DNA of 64,000 nt, taken from NCBI GenBank assembly GCA_015680685.1, contig MNCI01025409.1, positions 840,123 to 904,122 on the forward strand. The letters are read 5' to 3'. This document shows, one piece after another, positions 47,407 through 59,260 of the stretch. Both the position numbers and the translations under genes were made by a program. The notes beneath the pieces are model-generated. The model searched no databases and had not been told where the DNA came from. It worked only from the letters and a program-made list of their open reading frames with translations. The number at the start of each line of letters is the position of its first letter. The first letter of the stretch is position 1. This stretch comes from Gnetum montanum (lineage: Eukaryota; Streptophyta; Gnetopsida; Gnetales; Gnetaceae).

Positions 47407-47455
<49 letters not shown>

Positions 47456-47639
47456 CCTCTTTTCATCTATGCTCAATTGGCAACTCTACCCCTATATTTA
47501 TCTCAAACATAGAGATGAAAATGTCTTCTCCTTTGGTTAGATGTCTCCTAGGTACTTGGAACATCTCCTTATTTTTTTTCTTTATATCTCATAGCAAAGA
47601 CATCTCTCTAGATTCTTGAACCTATAAATTAACCACCTA
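46321..47639. other. Unassigned sequence with a CT microsatellite
   Basis: No supportable gene. About 22 CT dinucleotides lie at 47408-47452. It may include the decayed LTR of the chromodomain element that follows. Confidence 0.5.
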
Positions 47640-48178
47640 TAGGGATGAAAAAGGGTCAGAAGAGGTGCCTATACACCAACTCTTCCACCCTTTAAAAAGG
47701 AAGCTCATGTGCACAAGTAGGGGTAAAAGTGATTCGCACATAACAATTTTGGTCTTATGGATCCATACAGCATCATTAGTAGTTTGATCCTTCCAATGGA
47801 TCAAGTACTCATGCCTCTTCATTCTACAAGTGCTAGAAGCTTCTCTATTCTTGAGTATAATTTTCTGTCTCTTTTGAAGGATTGGACTTAACAATAGTCT
47901 TCTCAAAGTCATCGATGTTACCTTGTAAAATGTTATCATCTACCTATCCACAATAATGTACAATATGTGCAACATTAAAAATAAAAGACATACCTACATC
48001 ATTTGGTAAGTCAATTTTAAAAGCATTATCACTAATTTTAGTCTTTATCCTAAAAGGATCCATCTTCTTATCTTTTAACTTTAATAAATTGATACCTCTC
48101 AACCTGTTCTTATTTAGATACATCCAAAAAAAATCACCAACATCAAAACCTTGATTTGCAAGTCTTTATTCTTTACTT
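47640..48178 (-). pseudogene. Ty3/gypsy chromovirus integrase C terminus with chromodomain (fragment)
   Basis: The minus strand reads VGDFFWMYLNKNRL, then KKMDPFRIKTKISDNAFKID and SFIFNVAHIVHY: the GPY/F-like end of a chromovirus integrase. The chromodomain-like text RMKRHEYLIHWKDQTTNDAV follows. Two stops and a broken chromodomain entry. It is a fragment of an element unrelated to A-F; it ends abruptly at 48178 against the next remnant. Confidence 0.75.
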
Positions 48179-48179
48179 A

Positions 48180-48830
48180 TGCCTAATGGACCATTACATA
48201 GCTATCCAAAATTGGTTTCCACTCAAGATTTTGTGTTGACATGGAACCAATGCAGGCTTTGGCCATCTGTATTTCTTTTTCATTTATTTACTTGTAGATG
48301 CCTACTTGGTTGCAAAAGTATTCTTTCATCTTCTCATGTTTCTTGGCCTCATTCTACCATGTGCTTATCTCAATTCCTGACTTCTGCTGAATGGCATGGA
48401 CCTCCTCCATTGACAAGGTTCTATTTTCCCTGGCGAATCTGCTGATATCTTGGTTAACCCTCATCAGTTATTCCCTCAACTAATGGACACTTTATTTCAT
48501 AACATTCTTCTATTTTTCAAGGGTATTTAATCGGGAGTTCTCTACAGCGAGTTGTTTATTCTCTTTCTACATGGCAGTTAATGCCTTCTTGTATGCATGG
48601 GATTGTGCATTAGTAGCCAAGGAATTTTAGATTGCCTTCTCCTTTTCTTGCTCAGTAGCTTTATTCCCCTTAGTCAATTTTTTGAGTTGCTTTGTTCTAA
48701 ATGAGTCTAGCTGGTCAGGCATAATAAATCCGGTAGGATCTCATCTTTCAATTGTTAGACTTGGAGGTAACATAACACATTTTGAATTTAGAAGAGACAT
48801 CTCAATTGAATGTGAGATTTCTCAAAGGAG
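48180..48830 (-). pseudogene. Second copy of the extra coiled-coil ORF (fragment)
   Basis: The minus strand reads PDQLDSFRTKQLKKLTKGNK then EQEKEKAI. It lines up with QNQLDTFKTEKLNKLLTENK and EEKEKAN of the element C ORF. The coiled coil continues much further than in C, through KENKQLAVENSRLNTLEK and RENRTLSMEEVHAIQQKSG. Stops are frequent. The N terminus is cut at 48838 by the F1 LTR. The family is not recognised. Confidence 0.6.
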
Positions 48831-50053
48831 ACATATTTGTAGCAACCCAAAATGTCGGTGGTTAGAACACCAAGAGGTTTCCGGGCGAACAGTTTAACCC
48901 CAGATCCATGCGAGGGCTGGGCTGGAGAAAAATGGAAGCGGGGTGCCCTGAATGGTTTGGTCGATCAGATAGGGACTTAGTCAGTGTATCTTAACCTTAT
49001 GTAAACATTGTTTCAAAGGTGAGAAATGTGAGGTAAATCGATGATCAATAAATGCATAATGGAGAAAATAATGCAACAAAACGATAATAGCAAAGAAATA
49101 TCAGAACAAACTCGGGTAAGAAAATGCACATCCCCAAGGTCACATATTCAATTCTTTGCCTTATTTAAAATGTGTACAACAAGTTATGAAACACTAGAGA
49201 TGCACTGCTTACTCAAAGGTAACTACAATGCTCAAGAAAAATACCAACTATGCCTTCTGAGAGCCAACTTAAAAGCCAACTGCAGTAAGAAGCCAACTAT
49301 ATTTTCTAAGAAGCCAGTCAAGAAGCTGACTAGCCAATGCAAAAAAAAAGCCAACAAGCCAACTACTCTTGTCAATGTAAAAATGCCAACTCTTTGAACG
49401 AAAAGCCAACCCTTTGAGCGTTGTTTGCCAGGGTGTTTATAGGGCCAGGAGCAGGCAAGAAATGGGGCCTGGATGCCACGTGTCCTAGACCCCACAAGAT
49501 GCTAATGTGCCCGTACCATGTAGGTGTGCAATGTTGGACATGAACTTAGCTACACTATGACAATACCTTTAGGACTACATGTGCCGAGATCAGTGTGCTA
49601 ACAATGCAAATAAAAATAGAGGTTACGCTCCAGGACTACGTCTTCCCTGCTCTTACGAGCAAGGTTAAGCGTAGGAAAAAAAATTTGGGAGCTAACTAGG
49701 GGGCATGCAAAATGAAGTAACACTGTTGATTCTACCAAGGAGATGCCAGTGTGAGGGAGATTGCTATCAACAAGTTCTATAACTACCCAAAGACATCTTG
49801 ATGCTTCCGTACCAGTGTTGTGTTACTCACATTGTTCGAGTACATTGGCATAGCATAAGTGGCTGCTTGCTATGCTGTGCTACGCTACGTAGCATAGCAT
49901 AGCCATTGGTCTTAACTAGAACTTGTGTTGGAGCTGAAAGCATTTGCTTGAGGCTTAGTCATACTAACAATTACAACTTTTGTCCTTTGTGTCGGGAAGC
50001 CTTTGAACTTGCTAAACTTACATTTGAAACACCCTTGCTGCTTTTGTGTTGTT

Positions 50054-50093
50054 GCTATGCTATGCTATGCTATGTAGCATAGCATAGCATAGC
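50054..50093. repeat. Perfect 40-bp inverted repeat in the F1 LTR
   Basis: Four GCTAT words run into their exact complement: 19-bp arms with TG between. Related palindromes lie at 49869-49903, 50262-50302 and 50386-50415. Confidence 0.9.
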
Positions 50094-50663
50094 AGTCAGC
50101 ATATCTTGCTTTTTCATTCAATCTATCATTTTCTAGCAAGAAACTTTGCTCAAGGCCTGGGGCTAAACAAGGCAACCAGTTTTGAAGTTCGAAGTGTTTG
50201 TTGAGTGAAATTTTCTTATTAGGATCACTTGGCAAGTTGGGCCCTTTTGCTCTACCTTTGCTACGTTGTGCTATGCTATGTAGCGTAGCATAGTGTAGCA
50301 CCTTGCATTGATTAAATTTTGACTTATTTTGCAATCATTTCATCAATTCACACTCGAACACTTGAGCAACTGTCTTTCAAGGCTTTCTACACTGCATAGC
50401 ATAACATAGTGTAGCAAACTTCTTTACTAGAAAACTTGCCAAACTACTTTGCTTATAAGTAGACTGTCGACTGAGGAAATTTTCCAGGTGGGCAGGCCAG
50501 AGAGTCCATCAGGCCTGTCAGCTCTGGAGATAGAAAACTTGCCGAACTTGACAGTTTAACCTTAGTGCCTACATTTTCCTGTTGAACTATCATGACGTTG
50601 CACTTGTGGAAGTCCTTGCCTAAATTCCAAGACCTTGTTGAGGTATGAGGGTCCTGAAATTTT

Positions 50664-50742
50664 ATGGTGTTTCACTGACCCCTCTTTGTTGACATCTAGA
50701 GGATTTTCCCAATAGACATCAACAAAGAATACGAAACACCAT
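50664..50742. repeat. Foldback (hairpin) repeat, copy 1, in the F1 LTR
   Basis: Outer arms ATGGTGTTTC and GAAACACCAT are perfect. Inner arms CTTTGTTGACATCTA and TAGACATCAACAAAG have two mismatches, with a 14-base loop. Confidence 0.8.
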
Positions 50743-52084
50743 GAAGGACAAGTCGCTAACATCGCTCTCTAGTGGTTGCTTGGAAGTCACTTTGCTATGC
50801 TTGGGAGTAACAGGATAGTTGTGTAGGGGAAAGGAGAAAGGGTGGACTTGAGGGAACAGGTTTAGGAAAAGGTAAGATGAAACTTAGCACGGTCCCTTGT
50901 TGGAGTGCTTGTGAGGGAATTGGCCCACATGGACATCTTTTCTTTTACTGGCTTCTTACCTCTCATCAAGATGCTTGAAGAGGGTCATTTTGAAATAGCT
51001 AGTGTGCCCTCTACTTTGGGCACACACTCTCTTTTTCTTTTCTCTTATTTTTTTTGTTTATTTTTTTTTGTGTTATGCTTTTGTACTTTTCTTTTGTTGT
51101 TTAGCCATATTCATTTGCAAACAACCTTGTTGTTGCATGACAGGTGTTTTCTCCCTGGGATGAGTTTTATTACATCCATGTGGGGCTTTGACCTACCTAC
51201 AGATGCTTCCCATGCGGTGAGTTGCGTTACACACATTCTGAACTTTGCGGTTGAGCATATGGGAGGGTTTTACATGCATCGAGAAAGCTTGTAAAAGAGG
51301 TGTGAAAAGGGAAACCGTGGATTTGAGAAACAAGATGATCAAGGTTAAAGGAAATGGGTAGGATGTGCACTCCCAGGTAGCTAAGCTAGTTAGAGTGGTC
51401 ACCTCGGAACGATGTGATGTCCTATCCTCCTGGTGAAACGCATCTCTGATCGATGCCATCTCAGCCCGTATCCTGCAAGCACAACAAAAAGTAGACTAGA
51501 AAAATGTGACCATGAAGTGCAGTTAGGAAATGGTCTTACTTACTTTAGACATCATGAAAGTGACAAGCACTATTGTTGAGGCATGTGAAGTCTAAAGTAG
51601 GAAGGCTAACAATAGCTCTAGTAGTGGTAGGCTAAAGGGGTTGGCACCGAGGGGGCTAGGAGTTGCAGTGATGCAAGTGCTTAGGAGTCCCTGCCCAAGG
51701 CAAACATCATGCAGTTCAGCTATAAGGTGATAGGCCTAATGGCTAAACATCTTTTGAGCTTGGATGATGGTAAGGGCTGGAGGGTAGCAACTTTGTGGTT
51801 GGGCCACAATAGTGTTGGGGCTCTAGCAGCAGGTGCTCACAACGAAAGCTACTGCCATGGCAACGGGCCATGGTAGTAGTAGCTCTAGAAGGTCAGCAAG
51901 ATGTCGGACGACATCTCCAGAGGATCAGCAAGATGACAGGGGCAGTGGCATCACATTTGTTCCAGAGGATTCTTTTCTTGCCATTGTGAACTGCATTCTG
52001 GAACTACAATGCTCCACCCTCGGTTGGCACTCTTCACGCTCTCTTGTTTGAATGGTTTTGGATTGTGAGCTGGGAACGTTGTGC

Positions 52085-52372
52085 CACAAACCCAGTTTAA
52101 GGTCTTGGTAGACCATCTAATGTACTACTTTAAGGTCCTAGTAGACCGCTGTGCTAGTTTAAGGTCATAGTGGATGGTGGACGGGATAGTTTAAGGTCAT
52201 AGCAGACCGTCTGTGCCAGTTTAACATCATAGAAGATGTTCTATGCCAGTTTATAGTCATGGCGGACTATTTGTGCCAGTTTATAGTCATGGTGGACTGT
52301 GAATGCCAGTTTATAGTCATAACGGACTATGTATGCCACTTTATAGTCATGGTGGACTATGGCTCTTACCTT
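52085..52372 (-). repeat. Minisatellite in the 3' UTR of F1, unit about 35 bp
   Basis: About eight units such as AGTTTAAGGTCATAGCAGACC or AGTTTATAGTCATGGCGGAC. Many units contain GGTC...GACC, which are mutually complementary. The array lies directly between the integrase stop and the LTR, a position where Tat elements are known to carry tandem repeats. Confidence 0.85.
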
Positions 52373-52381
52373 GCTTCTGCA

Positions 52382-55300
52382 TCAAACGAAGTATAGCTTT
52401 AAGTACAGGTGGTTTATAGGGTTTGCAAACTCTCTACCATCCATGTTTGCCAGCTTGAAGGCTCCATTCTCGTAGGCTTTTGTGACTACGAATGGACCTT
52501 TCCAGTTTGCCGAAAACTTGTCCACATGTTCACGCATAGCTTTGAGGACTAGGTTCCCCTTTTTGATTGGTCGTCGATGTAGGTCTACATGATGCTTTTG
52601 CCACTGCTTATCCTGATACCATTCGATGAGACCCAATGTTTGTGCACGCTCTTCCTCTAGGGAGTCAAGATCAATGATCCTTGACTCATTATTCTGGGCT
52701 TCATTTACGATGCTTGAAAGGATCATCTGTAGTGATGGTACCTACAATTCAAGAGGCAACACTACTTCAGATCCATAGACTAGGCTATAGGGGGTCTTAC
52801 TTGTAGCCATCCTACATGTCGTATGGTAGGCCCAGAGCACATAGAGGATTTTCTCGTGCTGTCACCTCTTGCTATTGCTAAGCATTATTTTAAGCAAGTT
52901 GATGATGTATTTTTTTGTTGCTTTTGCCTAACCATTAGTTTGCAGATAATATGGTGATGAGAAAGATTGCTTAATGTCAAGGTTGCTACAAAAGATTCTG
53001 GTTTCCGCACTATTAAACTATGGCCCATTATTTGTCACAATAGTCATGGGAAGACCAAACCTTTTTATGATGTTATCTAGGATGAAGTGGCAAACCTACT
53101 GAGATGTGGTTTTCCTAAGGGAGATATCTTTTTCCCACTTCATAAAGTACTCAGTGGTAGTAATGATGAAGCTATGTCATGTGGAAGACTTAGGTGTTAT
53201 GGATCCTATGATATCTAGTCCCCATTGTTGGAATGGCCACATGATCTGTGTAGGGTGCAACTGAGTAGGTGACACATGCATGAGATTTTCGTGACATTGG
53301 CACATGTCAAATGTCTTGAATTTAGCAAAACAATCATGTTCCATGCAAGGCCAGTAATACCCTAGGTGTCTAATCTTAGCTGCCATAGCCCTGGGAGCTA
53401 TGTGTCCTCCACATAATCCTTCATGGACTTCACTAATTATCTTTTTTGCCTCCTCCCCACCAACACAAGTTAACAGTATTCCATCAAAGGAGCATTTACA
53501 CAAGGTATTATCTCCTACCAGGAAATACTGTCATGCTTGCTTTCGAATTGCATCCTCTTGGGTAGATGTCAAGCCGTATGGGGGTTCACCATGTTTCAGG
53601 TAGGCTTTCACATTAGCATTACACTCTTGGGTATTGGTAGCACTTATGGAAGCCACGTGTACTACTTGGGTGATAGGGTCTGTGCACTCTATTATCGAAG
53701 CAGGTAGAGTCATGAACTATTGTGTTCTCGTTGCGTGGCACATGCTGGATGTCTATTGTGGTGAACTATTGTAATAAGCTTTTGAAAAATCATAGTAAGG
53801 CTGTAAATGCAAAGCTTTACATGCGTAGACCTCAAGCTAAGAGTTTCCTCAAACTACGTCAAACTGAGAGTTGCCTCAAATTGCCAAATGTCGAATTTTA
53901 AATTGTTGGGCTGCTAAGAGGCCTTTGAGGAGTCCTTCGTACTTAGCTACATTGTTCATAAAAAGGAACGTAAAGCGATAAGAAAAGGGTTGCATGTCCC
54001 CCGAGGGGAATGTAATGATGATGGTAGCATTGCCACCTCACATGGTTGAGGCACCATCAAAATGCAAAGTGGCCTCAAAATGCTATGGTACAAGGTTGAC
54101 ACTACTAACATGTTCATTAAGGAATTCGGGTTCTATGGTTGCCTGATCATCAATGGGTGAGGTTGCTAGCTACGTAGCTATCACTTGTCCTTTCGTTGAT
54201 GATTGGGCTACATAGTGTAAGTCGAATTCCACTGTTATTGCCTTCCATCGGGCTATCCTACTACTTTCATATAAGTTATGTGTGATAGCCTGAAGTATGT
54301 TGCTTTTGCATATAATGTTCACTTGACTATGGAATAGGTAGTATCTCCACTTTTTTAGCGTGAACACTAAAGCGAGGCAATTCCTTTCCACTTCGTTATA
54401 TTTGGCTTCATATGCTACCAATGCATAGCTCAAGTAATAGACTGGGGTTTCAGAGCTGTCCTCTCTTTTTTGGCATAAAAGAATTGTGATAGACATGTCC
54501 GAGGTAGCAAGGTAGATGTAGAAAGGCTTATCCCTCTGTGGTGGGTAAAGAGTTGGAAGGTGTAAAAGCTCTTTCTTCAAGTCATCAAAGGCTTGTTGGC
54601 ACTATGTTGTCCATTCAAAGTTAACCCCCTTCTTTAGTAAGTGTTGCATGGGGTGTAACTTGTTAGTCAACCTTGCTATAAACCTTCTAATGAAATGTAT
54701 TCTAGCTTGCAACCTACGTAATTCTTTAAGGTTAGTAGGGGCTACTAGGTTAACAATGGCCTTAACTTTTTCAGGGTCCACTTGTATTCCAACCTCCGAT
54801 ACTACAAACCCTAGCATGCACCTGGTTTTTACACTGAAAACACACTTCTTTGGATTAAGGTGCAGGTCATGCCTATGACAATGCTTCAGGACTACATCTA
54901 GATCAGTGGGATGATCAATATTTGTCTTCGAATTGACTGCTATGTCATCCACGTAATCGTTTAGTCTCTCTAGGAGGTAGTCACTGAATATGTAGGTAAT
55001 GGCTCATTGGTAGGTTGCTCTGACGTTCTTTAGACCAAAGGGCATCATAGTGTAACAAAAGGTACCCCAAGGGGTCATAAATGTAGTTGTCAATTGATGC
55101 TATGGATTTATGCAAATTTTATTTTAACCCGAGAACCCATCCATGAAGGATAGTAAAGCATGCCCAGCTGTAATGTCGATAAGCTGGTTGATACTTGGTA
55201 GTGGCAAGTCATCTTTAATCATTGCCTTGTTCAAATCCCAGAAGTCTATATAGATTTGTATTCCTCCCATTTTCTTAGAGACTACAACGATGTTTGACAC

Positions 55301-55620
55301 CCATTCTGAGTAATCGACCGCACGAAGGAAACCTGCTTAGTATAGCTTAGTGATTTCATCACGTACGACTAGTGCGATTTCTGGTTTAATATTTTGAACC
55401 TTTTTTTTAACCAGTTTGACATGTGGGTCCAATACAATGTTATGTTGTATTAGCTGCGAGTCTAAGCCCAGCATGTCATTGTAAGACCATGCGAATACTT
55501 TGATGTTGTCTGTAAGGACTCTGGATACATCCTTTTGCATTTGTTGATCTAAGAGGGAACTTAGTTTTAGTGTTTTTATTTCCCCCTGGATATCGTTATT
55601 GATGCCTCGATGAGAGGGTC
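52382..55620 (-). pseudogene. pol of element F1: RT, RNase H, second RNase H, integrase
   Basis: All segments share one frame with point stops only. RT: about 55540-54600, with IYIDFWDLNKAMIKDD, catalytic MDDIAV (54950) and VNFEWTT. RNase H: 54580-54170 (FYIYLATSD, ERNCLALVFTLKKWRYYL). Archaeal-type RNase H: about 54100-53740 (NNVAKYEGLLKGL). Integrase zinc region: 53450-53320 (VHEGLCGGHIAPRAM, then CQCH). Core: 53260 onward (MWPFQQWGLDIIG) and 52840-52760 ([13 protein letters not shown]). C-terminal part: 52726-52382 (DLDSLEEERAQTLGLIEWYQ, ANWKGPFVV, NHLYLKLY). The order and the double RNase H identify the Tat lineage. No in-frame indel is needed to read it, so decay is by substitutions. Confidence 0.87.
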
Positions 55621-55959
55621 CTCAGTCACATCCCCAGCCTCTAAGTTTAAGGCTTAAACCAAGTGTTCGGGCCAATCTAAGGACGTTTCCAGGGATGCTA
55701 TAGTGTTATCAGTTGAATCCCAGTCTATTGACTCTAAGTTTGGGTATCTTGCAAACTTTCCATGAGGACCTATTAAGGTTAAAAGTGAGTGTAGATCATG
55801 CTACATGGCCATCTTGTTCAATCTGCCATAATAAGAAGAAGCCCAGTCAAGTGATACCTGTTTGAAGCTATGGCGCATAATAGTAAATATTTGCAAAGCA
55901 ATAATGAAATATGCAATGATTGTCAAACATTCGTCCAAATTCGTAAATTACTAATTTTA
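55621..55959 (-). other. Region upstream of the F1 RT
   Basis: The minus strand still reads as linker (SLETSLDWPEHLV, LEAGDVTEDPLIEAS), shared with the right end of F2 (63890-64000). Beyond about 55860 no protease is found. Confidence 0.5.
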
Positions 55960-56125
55960 GGTCTTGGTGGACCATGAGTGGATTCGAACATGCAATTGAC
56001 GCTAAGTTTGCCAGTTTAAGGTTGTGTTGGACCGTTAACAAGTCGTAAAGGTAAAGTTACTAGTTTAAGGTCTTTGCAGACCATGGCGTGTAGGCTTCGT
56101 ATAGGTAGGTTTCTAATTTAAGGTG
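55960..56125 (+). repeat. Dispersed units of the GGTC...GACC repeat
   Basis: Three or four units (AGGTCTTGGTGGACC, AGTTTAAGGTTGTGTTGGACC, AGTTTAAGGTCTTTGCAGACC) in the same strand sense as the arrays at 52085 and 60905, but spaced 50-60 bp apart and far from an integrase end. Confidence 0.7.
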
Positions 56126-58248
56126 AGGCAAAATTTTCAGTTGGGCCCACCTATTTGCAAACAGGAATCCTACGCTATCGTAGATTTATGACATGCTAGT
56201 ACTACGCTACATGGGGCATCCTGCATTACTCGGGGTGCGAAAATGGTAAGTTCTTTTCACCGCGTTGGCTATAAATAGGGGTTTATCCCTAGTAAACTTG
56301 TTGTTTTCGTTGTCAGAGCACAAAGCCCACATCTAGAGTGTAGTGTGATCATGCCGAGAGAAAGCAAAATAGTGTAGTATAGCAGCCGACAGCATCTGTG
56401 AGTGAAGCGATGGCACCTAAAGGTGAACGTAAGCACCGAGGGCTCGCTAAAGTGGATGAAGTCAAGGACACTTTGGGGTTCCTAACTTAGGTGCGCATTA
56501 TAATGTGGGAGGAGACTCTGTCTACTCAGAAACTTATTATGTTACCTTTGTTGTTCAGACTTCTACAATTGTTATCATTGAAATCCACATCTTTTTCCAC
56601 TATTTTTGTCGCTATGCTGCCGTCATTGCTAGTTGGCCACAATAGTTGTACAAATGTTATGCTACAGCCATATGCAGTTTCACCTTGGCTACCATTGCCA
56701 CGACTGCCTTATTGTGGGGGTTTGGGCAAGCCGGGGTAGCTTAGTGTATGGCTAGTGTAGTGTGCCACCTTCAAGAAGGTTTTGGCCTTTTGTACAATTT
56801 GACAAACGAGACACGTGTTTAATGCAGTGCAATGTGAGTTATTTTGTATAGCTGAATTATGGTTGGGATGGCTACAACACAGTAAACTCTTACCTGTCTA
56901 TACTTTGTAATGCTTTTACTGTGATATGCCAGTACATTGCAAGGTTTAGTAGGTTTGTCATATTGTTATGCTGTTAAGTTTGCAATATCGCTGCATTGCT
57001 GAATTTGTTAAGCTTTCCATATTTCCATGCTTGTCGTAGTAATGTGTTGATTACATTGTGTTGCACGTCTACCTGTTCTTGTTCATTTGCTTTAGTATGT
57101 TGTTGCATTATGTAAAGTTTAATGGCCATACTACACTATGAGGCTTGCTTTGTTGTTGTTTGTTTACATTTGTTTCTTTTTTATTTTATTTTATTTTGCA
57201 ACTACGAAATCCTGCTATGCTACATGCAATGAGAATGTCATACTATGCTATAGGTAATGAGAGGGTTGTGCTACGCTACATGTAAACTTTGCTTCTACAT
57301 AGTGCTAACATTTAGTTCTTCGTTGGTGCAGGGTTATGTTGAAATCCATTTTGATTATCCTAGAAATTGTAGGAGTCCTGTGCTGCCTTAGCAAACCGGT
57401 GGCCAATGTCCCTCCCCCTCATGCACGTGTGGAGTGGTAAGAGGTCTGGTTCTGGGAGGGTTCATGGGACTTCCTACAGTTCCTCCTCTAGCATTTTAGT
57501 GTGATCATTTGGTCACACTGATCAGCGGAGACAGTAGCTGCAATCACAGAAACCCTATTGCCTGGGGCAAACCAGGGTATTCTAAAATTTTTTACTAATG
57601 GTTCAATCAAGGGTGAGTAAGCAAAAGGTTCCAACCAATGTTGAAAAAGTCTAAGACACTTAAGTTGGATTTGGAAGAAGCCTGAGTATAAGTGTTACCA
57701 CTTATACAGTACATTGTTTGTTGCCCGCCACATGGGCACTTGCTTTCAGAACCCACCTGGAACCGTTTACTATGTCAATGAGTGAGTTCTAAGAAGGTAT
57801 TTTTTCAGGTAATCCATGCTATGCTAAACACATATATTAACAATGTATATGTTCATCGTTTGTGTTACTAGGTTTTTTATTGATAAGAGTGATCTTCACG
57901 GTGACATAGATGCCTTGGCGTTGGCACAGATGGCCCTATAGGAGTTTTCCTCCATTGGGAATGTGTGCGTTGATGTGATAGGCCAATTTGGAGGTGAGCT
58001 CAGAACCTATTCAACTCGGTATTCCCAATTTTATGGGAAATGTAAAGAAGCTAGTTGGTTGGATAGGGAATGGGCATCCCTCAGGCCAATTACTGTCGAA
58101 GATGTGTTGGTGGATCTCCCACTGTTTGCCATGTCGTTTAAACTTGGTATGCTAAAGTGTAAATTCCCTGCCAAATGTTTTAGAGATGCTTACGTTCTAC
58201 TAACCCTCTTTCTCTTTTTGTTTTTATTTTCTTTTTGCGAATCATTTT
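56126..58248 (+). other. Unassigned plus-strand unit with TATA box, MAPK-like ORF start and possible exons
   Basis: A good TATA box (TATAAATA, 56270-56277) stands 133 bp before ATG 56410, which opens MAPKGERKHRGLAKVDEVK, much like the start of the element C extra ORF (MAPKRRQQEG). The frame stops after about 26 codons. A protein-like frame returns at 57540-57808 (ITETLLPGANQGILKFFTNG, LFVARHMGTCFQNPPGTVYY; a few stops) and at 57872-58248 (DKSDLHGDIDALALAQMAL, VCVDVIGQFGGELRTYSTRY), with GT-AG bounds 57809-57871 between them. I do not recognise the product. The F2 LTR at 58249 cuts it off. Confidence 0.4.
56270..56277 (+). promoter_or_regulatory. TATA box of the plus-strand unit
   Basis: GGCTATAAATAGGGG is a near-ideal plant TATA context, on the strand opposite to F1 and F2 transcription. 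Confidence 0.55.
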
Positions 58249-59240
58249 TGTAGCGACTGAAAATGTCGGTGGTTGGAAAACACCGAGGGGTCAACGGGCG
58301 TGATAGTTTCAACCCTGTATCCGCAGGAGGGTTGTGCTAGGTGTGAGCAGATATGGGGCACCCTGAACGATCTAGTCAATCAGATAGGGACTTAATCAAT
58401 TTCTATATAGCCTTTTGCAACATATATTTTTGAAACAGGAATGAAAATGCAAAGTAATGCTTGAAAGTAAATAAAGTAGAAAAAATAGTGCAAACCGCAA
58501 CAATAAGCAAGAAACAAGGTAAAATGCAGTTAGAAAAATGCACTGCTCCAAAGCTACAAGTTTGCTCTGTCAAGGTGGGTACAGTCGTTTGTACAGCATG
58601 ATGAAGTGCAAAGATCTCGAGAGTAACTAGGACGTGTGGAGAAAAATGGGTTATGCGCTTGGGCATGGACTTAGGTGCTGACAATGCGAGGATTCTACTA
58701 AGGTGGTAGAAGGGGGATGGAACAAAATGCCAGCTAAAAATGCTACTTGTTTGTAGTGTCAAATAGAAAGCTTACAATGCTTGATGTTACAATGTGTCGG
58801 GAAGAGAACTTGAGTGCCAGAGAGAGGAACAATTGAAGAATTCGGAAAATCTTCGAAACTTTTGAATGCTGCTTGTTTGAAAAAATTCCAACCCTTTGAA
58901 TGCTGCTTGTCGGGGTATTTATAGGATCAAGGGCATGCGAAAGGGGAGGTTTGGATGCCATGTGCCTTGGGCCCACATTGAATTTCTTGTGCTACACATG
59001 TCATGCATTACTGTTGGACTCGCACGGCTATTATAATGTAAGCCTGCCATGCCATAACTGTGAGCCTGCCACGCCGTAATTGCTCCGTCAGCATCTGGAG
59101 ACGTGTGCCAATTGTCTAATTAGGTGAAGTGCATTAATGTCGCACAACCACCGGCATACCTTGCTATGCTTTGTAGCGTAGCATGCTTGGCGTAGCATAG
59201 CACCTTGTCACGCGTTCCGCTACATGAGTGTTACATGCTT

Positions 59241-59260
59241 GCTACGCTACGTAGCGTAGC
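59241..59260. repeat. Perfect 20-bp palindrome in the F2 LTR
   Basis: GCTACGCTACGTAGCGTAGC equals its own reverse complement. A 42-bp near-perfect extension of the same word lies at 59502-59543. Confidence 0.92.

Larger units (their letters stand above)
48838..52008 (-). repeat. 3' LTR of element F1
   Basis: The left edge TGTAGCAACC matches the F2 LTR edge (TGTAGCGACTG at 58249). The right edge is set at ACTACA (52003-52008), giving a TGTAG terminal inverted repeat, with a purine-rich tract just beyond on the minus strand (GAGGGTGGAGCAT). The TATA box is on the minus strand at 49436-49441. U3 carries several GCTATGC/GCTACG palindromes, including a 40-bp one at 50054-50093, and the foldback at 50664-50742. 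At 3171 bp it is about 600 bp longer than in F2. Confidence 0.65.
48838..55900 (-). mobile_element. Element F1: minus-strand Tat-type Ty3/gypsy retrotransposon, 5' part missing
   Basis: 3' LTR (48838-52008), tandem-repeat 3' UTR (52085-52372) and a pol frame (55620-52382). The archaeal-type second RNase H between RNase H and integrase marks the Tat lineage. Upstream of the RT entry the frame fades near 55900 and gag, protease and 5' LTR are not found before the plus-strand unit at 55960-58248. Confidence 0.8.

Noticed and set aside
51833-52051. 72-codon Ser/Arg-rich plus-strand frame
   Set aside because: It lies in the F1 LTR and is not conserved as protein in the F2 LTR.
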